A DNA stretch of 64,000 nucleotides, taken from Branchiostoma floridae (taxonomy: Eukaryota > Chordata > Leptocardii > Amphioxiformes > Branchiostomatidae). The stretch lies in NCBI RefSeq assembly GCF_000003815.2, contig NC_049983.1, positions 4,191,059 to 4,255,058 on the forward strand. The letters are read 5' to 3'. Below the pieces are notes generated by a model, which saw only the letters and a list, made by a program, of their open reading frames with translations, searched no databases and had not been told where the DNA came from. This document shows positions 26,201 to 30,841 of this stretch, in pieces (positions within the stretch are counted from its first letter, which is position 1; every line of letters starts with the position of its first letter). The position numbers and the translations under genes are program-made.

Positions 26201-27268
26201 TTTCCTCATAAATGACGAAAAATATAAAAATCGAGAATTTTCGATGACACACGCGGCACATCTTATCAAGAGTTTGGTCAAATTAAAGGCCTTCCTGAAA
26301 ACAGAAAATAACCGTCTTTGGAAGCAAAATCTAAATTAGATAGCTATTCAAAGTAAAATGACAAGATTTAAAGTATGTAAAATTGCTAATTTAATCTTAT
26401 TCTAAACGCATTTTCACTGTCATAATACTTTGTTTATTTTCAAATAATTTACGGTTAGCCAATAGTAGACCTCATGTAACCCGATACTCTGTCGAACGCG
26501 CATAGCAACGGGAAAGAATACCCTAGCAACCGACCGCCATGAAAGTAGATCTGGAAACCGGCATCAGTGCCCAGGTGGTCCGTGCGAAGGACTAAGTGTG
26601 CCATATTGGAAGTAGCGATGAGTGCTCCTGGCAAATTGGTTCCTGTTGAAAAGTTGACAATGTGTAATAAGTACGTTCATTTTCGACCTGGTTAGAAGAT
26701 ATTAATGCTGACTATTAATTAAGACGCGTTTGATGAGCTATGGTGACGTCCCTTTTTCTGCAAACACAATGATTCACGCTAAAACAGAGCCAAGCCTACC
26801 GGTGTACGATCCTAACCAGGTGGGCTGGTCCAGCTCTCCCTCCCACACGTCCAGCCAGTCATAACCTTCCTCCAAAGAAAACGACACTGGTGTCATCCCC
26901 ACCAACTCCCCTTCGTTGACCTCTATAGTCCACGTACAGTGCAAGTTGTTGCCATATTGCCCAGGATAGTTGGGAGAAGAAACTGTACCAGAAGATTGCC
27001 CAGTGATGTGAGCACCACAACCCCCTAAATATTGTGAAAAAAATCACTATGTTATTATGATTGTTCAATTGTTCTCACACAAACTCTGACCGAGTCTGAA
27101 TGCTCTACGTTTCCCGCCATTTGTGTAGTAAGTCATCAAATCAAGCATATTTCTTTCAAACAAAAATACTTTGGTTGTTAAAATCAGTTTACCGTGCTCC
27201 TGTGCGCGGCCTGTCATGTGGTGTAACATCCATGTTGTTGCAAGAAATACTTTTAAACACCAGATCAT
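2087..27268 (-). CDS. Secreted CUB-CUB-sushi-CUB-CUB-tectonin protein gene (overall span)
   Basis: This gene was rebuilt from exons at 27268-27079, 27024-26800, 26642-26535, 20397-20176, 19453-19349, 18618-18427, 18273-18159, 14307-14189, 10574-10428, 10128-9760 and 8234-8073. Each exon has AG and GT borders, and the reading phase fits at every junction down to 8073. Nearly all introns are phase 1, as is usual for shuffled extracellular modules. Tectonin-like exons at 4542-4428 and 2272-2087 probably follow, but the phase between these two does not match, so an exon is missing or a border is wrong. The product would be secreted: signal peptide, ~40-residue linker, two CUB domains, one sushi domain, two more CUB domains, then tectonin blades. 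CUB and sushi domains usually mediate protein contacts, and tectonin blades often bind carbohydrate or lipopolysaccharide, so a lectin-like recognition role is an inference. No stop codon was found in the window. Confidence 0.75.
2322..2640 (+). repeat. tRNA-derived SINE-like element
   Basis: The 5' part resembles a tRNA-Leu: an A-box-like TGGCGAAATCGGTAAGG, an anticodon-loop-like CTCAGAC and a B-box-like GGGTTCAAAACC. A non-tRNA body follows. Related bodies occur in inverse orientation at about 3840-4070 and 50700-51010, which supports a dispersed family rather than a tRNA gene. The A box and B box are imperfect. Confidence 0.55.
2640..3830. repeat. Inverted copies around a 1-kb spacer
   Basis: The segment at 2660-2700 (containing CCCCGCCTATTGTAAGCTC) returns as its reverse complement at about 3765-3805. 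The neighbouring SINE-like bodies are likewise inverted. The spacer 2720-3740 is AT-rich with no convincing exon. Confidence 0.55.
3811..3921. repeat. 58-bp direct tandem duplication
   Basis: Two adjacent copies read GTCTGGAG(C/A)GAGCTGCC, then ATTCGGCGCCACTCAG and GACCTCAATACGAC. They differ at only a few positions, so the duplication is recent. It sits at the edge of the SINE-like repeat. Confidence 0.8.
3840..4075 (-). repeat. SINE-like copy, inverse orientation
   Basis: The reverse complement carries the body of the 2322-2640 element, including GACGTTAAATGGAGGTC and the GTCGTATTGAGGTCAC end. The B-box region is degraded. Confidence 0.5.
4428..4542 (-). CDS. Exon 12 (probable): tectonin blade
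   Basis: The acceptor ctgtag with phase 1 fits exon 11. The translation reads GTGWEVVGTKRFLNISVGAV, followed by GVWAVYNHSTVMYREGTYG. This is a clear tectonin repeat: G-T-G-W, I-S-V-G, V-W-A-V, Y-R-E-G. The donor gtgagt is strong but leaves phase 2, unlike every other tectonin or CUB4 border here. The next recognisable exon needs phase 1, so either an exon between 4.4 and 2.3 kb was missed or lost, or splicing skips this exon. Confidence 0.72.
4550..6640. other. Intron or intergenic sequence with interspersed repeat text
   Basis: I find no exon. The stretch 5040-5740 shares phrases with 16960-17880 (CATTAATTATGCAAAT-type, TCTACATACCAAAAATCATG, and an ACACAC-rich end after TTGTCCGCAAATAC), so it is an interspersed family. 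The stretch 6180-6370 matches 12345-12530 in inverse orientation (CACCATACC, then a CTTC/AAGAA-rich run, then CATTCGGTCC / TCAAATGACTTGAAACTTGG-type text). Confidence 0.5.
6660..7200. repeat. ~115-120-bp tandem repeat, about five units
   Basis: Units are marked by (T)ATTNATNGTGCGTAGAGCTGCT at about 6712, 6832, 6946, 7055 and 7177, and by GGAGTTCTAACGATTTCTTAAA between them. Divergence is highest in the first units. No coding role is apparent. The following stretch 7200-8070 holds nothing I recognise. Confidence 0.75.
8073..8234 (-). CDS. Exon 11: tectonin (beta-propeller lectin) blade
   Basis: Phase 1-1, acceptor ccctcag, donor gtaagc. The translation contains SNWLLVSDRIKQISVSTTTN followed by QVWALDDEGRPLRRTGI. 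The ISV...VWALD...LRRTGI pattern is the tectonin repeat seen in fish-egg lectins, tachylectin-1-like proteins and TECPR proteins. It follows CUB4 in frame. A full propeller needs about five or six blades, so more must lie downstream (lower coordinates or off the window). Confidence 0.8.
8437..9398. mobile_element. Non-autonomous piggyBac-type MITE with TTAA duplication
   Basis: This 962-bp element is flanked by TTAA on both sides (8433-8436 and 9399-9402). Its terminal inverted repeat begins CCCTATTCAGAC, the CCC start expected of the piggyBac superfamily. Long G and C runs follow the ends. No transposase is encoded. A second copy lies at 51118-52032. It sits between the tectonin and CUB4 exons. 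Confidence 0.82.
9760..10128 (-). CDS. Exon 10: complete CUB domain 4
   Basis: One 369-nt exon (123 codons, phase 1-1) encodes a whole CUB domain, whereas the other three are split over two or three exons. Visible motifs are DTGTFSSMNYPHYSYRN, QQWYITMETHKAVKLSFLHF, CRRDYVEVEDPYEQ, FVWCGSC and FVTDFVIRRAGFSARYEAV. The first cysteine pair is missing (Gln precedes the conserved Trp), while the LC...WC pair remains. An extra Cys lies three residues after WC. The exon ends with a Lys-Arg-Leu linker before the tectonin exon. Confidence 0.88.
10428..10574 (-). CDS. Exon 9: end of CUB domain 3
   Basis: The acceptor is gttccag and the donor gtatgt; both borders are phase 1. The translation reads EFYQTFCGVSLPPVYVSMAP, then HFHSDESTTGTGFKIRYYLQ. 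FCG supplies the fourth cysteine, and SDES...GTGFKIRY is the canonical closing segment of a CUB domain. With exons 7 and 8 this gives the only CUB domain in the gene that keeps all four cysteines. Confidence 0.87.
10916..12188. mobile_element. Tc1/mariner remnant rearranged into a palindrome
   Basis: The element has TA at both ends (10914-10915, 12189-12190) and a terminal inverted repeat starting TAAACTCGGCACAAAAAGTT. Plus-strand remnants read GGGSVMVWC near 11350-11380 and LDYNARPHRARTIADF near 11521-11570, both typical of Tc1/mariner DDE transposases. The residue before Asn is Tyr where the catalytic Asp is expected. From about 11643 to the right end the sequence is an inverted copy of 10916-11470, including the same GGGSVMVW text on the minus strand. 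It is dead and lies in the intron between exons 8 and 9. Confidence 0.82.
12200..12530. repeat. Microsatellite and repeat boundary
   Basis: This stretch contains a TATC/GATA-type run near 12265-12305 and a CTTT run near 12388-12405. Next to them is sequence shared in inverse orientation with 6180-6370. No gene is seen. Confidence 0.55.
12530..14050. repeat. Second copy of the 1-2080 interspersed repeat
   Basis: It contains the same succession of phrases as 1-2080, from the AATGCTTAATTTTG block to the terminal GGCTGAAATATGCTGTATTT and GGCCTTTCTAGTT. It occupies the intron between exons 8 and 9. Confidence 0.75.
14189..14307 (-). CDS. Exon 8: middle of CUB domain 3
   Basis: Phase 2 in and phase 1 out, matching exons 7 and 9; the acceptor is tttttctag and the donor gtaagt. 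The translation reads SWTIVAHPGKVVVVEFLEFD, then EARCRYDFLQIHDTPYWG. EFLEFD followed by C-x-Y-D-F-L-Q-I is the usual CUB core, including the acidic positions used for calcium in calcium-binding CUB domains. It is separated from exon 7 by a 3.85-kb intron filled with repeats. Confidence 0.85.
14640..16262. repeat. Hairpin-rich element family (AAGCGCTT and GATATCC motifs)
   Basis: Short palindromic words recur many times: CTAAAAGCGCTTCTAGGATA, GGATATCCAGAAYGCGCT, and TTCTGGATATCC. They alternate in both orientations, so the transcript or single strand could fold into many hairpins. Two near-copies of the core (AAATATGGAAACYTGGGCGT) occur at about 15215 and 16060. The family is related to 33210-33900 and 34100-35600, which share the CTTCCGGGTTT and TGATTGACGG blocks. 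Confidence 0.7.
16560..16800 (+). mobile_element. LINE 3' coding remnant
   Basis: One frame reads YISTRHFVMECSLYGDKR, then a continuation ending GGDNPNCIQ before a stop. The H-F-x-x-E-C-x-x-Y-x-x-x-R pattern is the usual C-terminal end of non-LTR retrotransposon ORF2 proteins. The preceding 200 bp is C-rich and not readable. It is a fragment only. Confidence 0.5.
16960..17960. repeat. Interspersed repeat with CATTAATTATGCAAAT phrases and ACAC end
   Basis: The phrase TCATTAATTATGCAAAT recurs at about 16985, 17114 and 17402. The end at 17800-17890 is rich in ACACAC and is followed by an ATGGAGGTAAATA-like tail. The same architecture is seen at 5040-5740. No exon is recognised. Confidence 0.6.
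18159..18273 (-). CDS. Exon 7: start of CUB domain 3
   Basis: The chosen acceptor (tacaaaag after a long pyrimidine run) gives phase 1 and joins PTCEG to PAHACVAAGGRYLYEKEGE. The exon ends NVDC in phase 2 at donor gtactg, where the next exon supplies the Trp of the CUB C-x-W motif. An upstream in-frame acceptor near 18316 is an alternative that would add ~14 residues. The ACV...DC cysteine pair is intact, unlike CUB2 and CUB4. Confidence 0.72.
18427..18618 (-). CDS. Exon 6: sushi (CCP) domain
   Basis: This single exon has phase 1 borders, acceptor acattag and donor gtagga. It encodes one complete sushi domain with the four cysteines in DPC, FGC, LTC and PTC order. Conserved features include VPFNGYRTGDSF, FGCHDGYVLLGQ and the Trp in IHWNFIAPTCEG. 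Sushi domains are typical of complement regulators and of CUB-sushi adhesion proteins. The domain links CUB2 to CUB3. Confidence 0.9.
18677..19036 (-). mobile_element. LINE 3' end with (AATC)n tail
   Basis: On the minus strand HHHFVVECKLYTVEGNKLYK and a further ~40 residues match the C-terminus of non-LTR retrotransposon ORF2 (compare VHFLLEC in the 28-kb fragment). A stop, a short 3' region and an AATAAAG-like word follow, and then the tail AATCAATCAATCAAT at 18677-18695. The insertion lies between exons 5 and 6. Confidence 0.7.
19349..19453 (-). CDS. Exon 5: C-terminal part of CUB domain 2
   Basis: The acceptor is caacag and the donor gtaatg; phase 1 on both sides. The translation reads GRYIPAEFYVPVNTVHLVLS, then TSYNNTDDGFKIHFEG, the last strands of a CUB domain. 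It aligns directly with exon 3 (both contain the NxVHLVL-type strand and DDGF/DAGF). One N-glycosylation sequon (NNT) is visible. Confidence 0.8.
19550..19900. repeat. Two diverged ~175-bp direct repeats
   Basis: GGGCGCTGTATCTCAAGAACG ... ACGATTTTTGGTACGTGGGTTGG returns as TTTGGCGCTGTGTGTCCGG ... ACGATTTTCGGTGCATGGGTGG. Each is followed by text ending GATT(T)TGGGC. No coding signal is seen. Confidence 0.6.
20176..20397 (-). CDS. Exon 4: N-terminal two thirds of CUB domain 2 (cysteine-free)
   Basis: This 222-nt exon has phase 1 at both ends and donor gtaggc. The translation keeps the CUB pattern: IAGQSSGFVSFNYTGQDDNS, AWTIEVNEGEGIKLTTQSFS, then DGYNWLDVYKEEL and LLGLYTG. It has no cysteine at all. 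The first conserved Cys is replaced within HVRVYIAG, and its partner before the Trp is Arg (LQRAW). Loss of both members of a disulphide pair suggests a tolerated change rather than random decay. No stop or frameshift is seen. Confidence 0.85.
20600..20721. mobile_element. Hairpin element inserted in the left terminal repeat
   Basis: The ends are inverted copies (GTAGCCGATGTAGGTGGCGC and GCGCCACCTACATCGGCTAC). The element interrupts the left terminal repeat of the 4.1-kb element; the right terminal repeat runs from the GCTTTTTGCCGC block straight into TACAAGGTGCAT without it. It is a younger insertion of about 120 bp. Confidence 0.75.
21665..22570. repeat. Tandem array, about five units of ~220 bp
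   Basis: The phrase AGTTTGAAGTGTTTCTATGC followed by AGGCCTGATAGACTTTACCC occurs at about 21671, 21891, 22112 (variant), 22336 and 22546, so the period is 210-225 bp. Other conserved words are GGAGAATGGAT and GTGTTGTTTTCT. No coding role is apparent. Confidence 0.85.
22867..23074. mobile_element. 208-bp MITE with TA duplication (CTGTAAATGCA ends)
   Basis: The ends CTGTAAATGCAGAAATGTTCG and CGAACTTAAATGCATTTACAG are inverted repeats, and TA flanks both ends. The interior is rich in TTCGCGG / ACCGCGAA. An empty paralogous target (TTAAGTAGTTAATCAGCAG) exists at 23903-23921, confirming the boundaries. Degenerate relatives sit in each unit of the 27-43 kb array. Confidence 0.85.
23075..23952. repeat. 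45-bp direct repeats flanking an 0.8-kb segment
   Basis: Positions 23075-23119 and 23908-23952 are the same apart from at most a few bases (TTAATCAGCAGAATAGCAGT, then GGCACGCGTGGGGGATTGGG). The segment between them ends in GCCAGCAGGACAAGGGTTAA, a TTAA-type transposon end also found at 36828-36847. Confidence 0.8.
24611..24849. mobile_element. 239-bp hairpin MITE
   Basis: The ends CCCCCATTCCACTAG.ACGGCG and CGCCGTCTAGTGGAAAGGGGG are inverted repeats. It directly abuts the right end of the 4.1-kb element. A partial relative (GGGGCATTCCACTCCAGAGGCG) lies at about 21470. Confidence 0.75.
24850..26534. other. Intron sequence without a recognised feature
   Basis: This stretch is AT-rich; I see no exon matching the CUB/sushi gene in frame and no clear repeat family. 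It lies in the intron between exons 3 and 4. Confidence 0.5.
26535..26642 (-). CDS. Exon 3: C-terminal part of CUB domain 1
   Basis: The acceptor is caacag; phase 1 in and out. The translation reads GTNLPGALIATSNMAHLVLR, followed by TDHLGTDAGFQIYFHG, the closing strands of a CUB domain (the usual L-x-F-x-S-D ... G-F-x-x-x-Y/F pattern). The donor gtcggt is weak, so the 3' border is approximate. The acceptor context is nearly identical to that of exon 5 (cctgttgaaaa on the plus strand in both), supporting duplication of the exon pair. Confidence 0.75.
26800..27024 (-). CDS. Exon 2: N-terminal two thirds of CUB domain 1
   Basis: The acceptor is tttag and the donor gtaggc; both borders are phase 1. 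The translation starts GCGAHITGQSSGTVSSPNYP, a textbook CUB opening, and continues with LHCTWTIEVNEGE, then FSLEEGYDWLDVWEGEL and WLGSYTG. The first cysteine pair is present. The second pair, normally before the D-x-L-x-V strand and in the YCG strand, is absent. The exon and its donor flank closely match exon 4 at 20.2 kb, so the two CUB exon pairs arose by duplication. Confidence 0.88.
27079..27268 (-). CDS. Exon 1 (copy A): signal peptide and linker of the CUB/sushi/tectonin gene
   Basis: The exon opens at an ATG with A at -3. The first ~23 residues look like a signal peptide: MIWCLKVFLATTWML forms the hydrophobic core and cleavage is plausible after GRA. A linker ending TYYTNGGKRRAFRLGQSL follows. 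The donor read as T|gtgaga leaves phase 1, and the next exon's two leading bases (GG) complete a Trp codon just before the CUB Gly-Cys-Gly. That fit is the main reason for calling this an exon. It lies 54 bp upstream of the CUB1 exon. Four more copies lie further upstream in a tandem array and keep an open frame. Which copy is transcribed cannot be seen. Confidence 0.6.
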
Positions 27269-28129
27269 GTCTGCGTATGGTTAAAGGGGTTTCTTTGTAT
27301 CCTTGTAGCACCCCGATGTAGCAATAAACCCACTAGTGTCTCCCACAAGTCATTTCTAAAACTCGCCGTTTTTGTTGCGTCAGTGGACTGAATAATTCAG
27401 TGTTTGCGTCACATTCCAAATAGCACGAGACCTCTCGTCTATCGAGTATACCATATCTTATTTCACCTAATCATGGAATTCCATACATGTGTCTAAGAAC
27501 ACAAAACTATTTTTCATTCGCAACACTCTCTTTACTCACTCAATTACACTGGATGACAGAAATGTTCGTATATTTTATGCAGTGTTTGTTCCGATCAGTA
27601 TCGGTGCAAGATATGTTATTTTGTGAACACAATTGTTGGTCAGCTTGGGTGATCATATCAGTATCCATGTGTCCGCTTGATTAAAACACCCAGTTGCCAC
27701 CATACCGAACTTTATGTAAGTAACCGGCTGATGAGTACACGCGATGTAGTCTGGGATAATGAGTTCCATTGCGTTATTGTGTTGTATGGAATAGAATGCT
27801 ACTGTAAATGCATTTCAGTTCGCAGGGATTTAATTTCGCGGTAGCGGGAAAATGGAGTTTTTGCGGTGGTAGACTGTTACCACATAACATGATGTGTAAA
27901 TGTTCGGTGGTTTTATGATCGCGGTGAAGTGGCCACCGCGAAACCGTGAACATAAAACTATATTGGCCCCAAACTAGTCGCCCACTTTATAGATATTTTC
28001 GATATTTTTACTCAAAAGAAGCAGGTTAAAACGCTCAAGCGTCCAGTGCCCAGTTTCAGATCAGTGAAGTTTGACAATGAAGTTTTTTGCATATTCATGA
28101 TCATGCCCTCTTTGGGCTAAATGCAGTAA

Positions 28130-29065
28130 GTCGCATACAAAGAGTCTGATAAGTAAGCTATACTATGTTCTACTTATGTCTATATTTCTACATGTTTCTT
28201 CCCTCTTTTTAAAACATGTGAAGATGAACTTACAGAGTTCTTCTATCAAATCATAGTTAGCTGCTGACATAAGATATTTGAAAAACAGTATTCTTTTGTT
28301 AGTTGTGCATATTTCTGTTTTGCAAGTGTACTATTAACAAAGGTATTGCTTATATCTTTGTACAGTTAACATTCTAGAAGAAAGTGCACTTCATTTTCTA
28401 TATACCTATAGTTCTTATCACATAGCATACATAATCTATCGTTTGGAGGAGTTCGGGTGTTTCTGCCCGCTTCAATTTGTAGAAGGTGATCGCCGATTCT
28501 TAGTTTGGTCATGGCTCGGCGATAGCTAAAATTTGTTATATCGAGGTATTTTTCTCTTCCATACGTATCCTTGAATTTTCTGTAAGTTCTTAAATTATTC
28601 CCTTGGTTTTCCTTCATGTCAGGATCGTTAATTTCTGAGTAAAAGTTTTGAAGAAAGGTGTCTTCCAGTCTTTGTTTTACTTCAGTCTGAGCCAGCGATG
28701 TGTTGTGATCACTGTTAAGCAATAGGTAGGCAAAACCTGACTCCTCCAGGATTTTACTAACATTGGATAGCCAGCATGGTAGCTTACGTCTGTGCAAGTC
28801 CTGTTGTACAAGGAAGGCTTCAAATTTTAGGCTATTTGTTGGCACTTCTTTAGCTACTCTTTTGTAATTTGAACATAATCTAGTATATACTTCAATCCAC
28901 AGGGGATACCTGCCCAGTTCTGCCCTTGTTGCTAGAATACTCGAGTTTTTTTTCTTACACCTAACAACCATTTACAAAACTTAAGATGAAGTTGTTCAAT
29001 TGGTGATTTGTCATTTAATCCACTCTTACCCCATACTTCTGTACCATAAGTCAATATTGGGAGTC
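28130..29065 (-). mobile_element. LINE ORF2 3' fragment (unit 1)
   Basis: The minus-strand translation begins PILTYGTEVWGKSGLNDKSP, then LHLKFCKWLLGVRKKNSSIL and ATRAELGRYPLWIEVYTRLC, and ends in RLCMLCDKNYRYIENEVHFL LEC with the usual Cys/His-like C-terminal motif. These are hallmarks of the part of non-LTR retrotransposon ORF2 after the reverse transcriptase. The upper end is cut by the tandem-unit junction, so the RT catalytic core is absent and the fragment is inactive. This is the best preserved copy (open for 201 codons). Confidence 0.85.
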
Positions 29066-29098
29066 AGTATGTTATTATGATTGTTCAATTGTTCTCAC

Positions 29099-29288
29099 AC
29101 AAACTCTGACCGAGTCTAAATGCACTACGTTTCCCGCCATTTGTGTAGTAAATCATCGAATCAAGCATATTTCTTACACACAAGAATACTTTGGTTGTTA
29201 AAATCAGTTTACCATGCTCCTGTGCGTGGCCTGTCAGGTGGTTTAACATCCATGTTGTTGCAAGAAAGACTTTTAAACACCAGAGCAT
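29099..29288 (-). CDS. Exon 1 copy B (signal peptide), array unit 2
   Basis: Same open frame and donor as copy A: it starts MLWCLKVFLATTWMLNHLTG and keeps TNGGKRSAFRLGQSL before tgtgtgag. Differences from copy A include FE to CV in KVFLCVRN and R to S in GGKRSAF. It could act as an alternative first exon spliced to the CUB1 exon at 27024. There is no direct evidence of expression. Confidence 0.4.
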
Positions 29289-29934
29289 GGCTGGGTATGG
29301 TTAAAGGTGTTTCTTTGTATCCTTGTAGCACCCCGATGTAGCAATAAACCCACTAGTGTCTCCCACAAGTCATTTCTAAAACTCGCCGGTTTTGTTGCGT
29401 CAGTGGACTGAATAATTCAGTGTTTGTGTCACATTCCAAACAGCACGAGACCTATCGTCTATCGGGTATGCCATATCTTATGTCACCTAATCATGGAATT
29501 CCATACATGTGTCTAAGAACACAAAACTATTTTTCATTCGTAACACTCTCTTTACTCACTCAATTACACTGGATGACAGACATTTGTCGTATATGTTATT
29601 CAGTGTTTGTTCCGATCAGTATCGGTGCAAGATATGTTATTTTGTGAACACAATTGTTGGTCAGCTTGAGTGATCATATCTCTATCCATGTGTCCGCTTG
29701 ATTAAAACACCCAGTTGCCACCATACCGAACTTTATGTAAGTAACCGGATGATGAGTACACGCGATGTAGTCTAGGATAATCAGTACAATTGCGTTGTAT
29801 GGAATAGAATGCTACTGTAAGTGCATTTCAGTTCGCAGGCATTTAATTTCGCGGTAAGGGGAAAATGGAGTTTTTGCGGTGGTAGACTGTTACCACATAA
29901 CATGATGTGTAAATGTGATCATGCCCTCTTGGTG

Positions 29935-30526
29935 CTAAATGCAGTAAGTCGCATACAAAGAGCCTGATAAGTAAGCTATACTATGTTCTACTTATGTCTA
30001 TATTTCTACATGTTTCTTCCCTCTTTTTAAAACATGTGAAGATGAACTTACAGAGTTCTTCTATCAAATCATAGTTAGCTGATGACATTAGATATTTTAA
30101 AAAAGTATTCTTTTGTTAGTTGTGCATATTTCTGTTTTGCAAGTGTACTATTAACAAAGGTATTACTTAAATCTTTCTACAGTGAACATTCTAGAAGAAA
30201 GTGCACTTCATTTTCTATATGCCTATAGTTCTTATCACATAACATACATAATCTATCGTTTGAAGGAGTTCGGGTGTTTCTACCCGCTTTAATTTGTGGA
30301 GGGTGATCGCTGATTCTTAGTTTGGTCATGGCTAGGCGATAGCAAAAATTGTCATATCGATGTATTTTTCTCTTTCATACGTATCCTTGAATTTTCTGTA
30401 GGTTCTTAATGTATTCCCTTGGTTTTCCTTCATACCAGGTTATTTATTTTCTGAGTAAAATTTTTGAAGAAAGGTGTCTTCCAGTCTTTGTTTTACTTCA
30501 GTCTGAGCCAACGATGTGTTGTGATC
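29935..30526 (-). mobile_element. LINE fragment (unit 2), interrupted
   Basis: Same sequence as the unit 1 fragment up to the TGTTGTGATCA word, where a 6.3-kb insertion starts. The missing part resumes at about 36848. It has several frameshifts relative to unit 1. Confidence 0.75.
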
Positions 30527-30841
30527 ATTGCGGCGCGCTACAATTGTGTTGTTGCACATTCATGTTCTATTTGCGGCGCAACACTATTGTAGTTTGGGGG
30601 GTATGTCCAGGATACGTACGTAACACTCGCGCGCGGTAGTGGCGGGAACGCAACTAAGTATCGGGTGTTATGGGTCAGAGGTCAGGGGTCAACGAACTGT
30701 TACGCAACCGGAAGTACGTCATCCCAGAAGCCCTTGCGAGGTTAATTAATATTCATGAGCGTCATGTCGTCTGCTGCAGGCAGAAGTGTTTTGTTTTTTG
30801 CTGTTTTTAGCTGTTTTCGGCCGAAAAATTCAGTATTATAT

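Noticed and set aside
27100..27321. Plus-strand 73-codon frame conserved in all array units
   Set aside because: It is the antisense of the signal-peptide exon; its conservation follows from the tandem duplication, and it has no splice or domain support.
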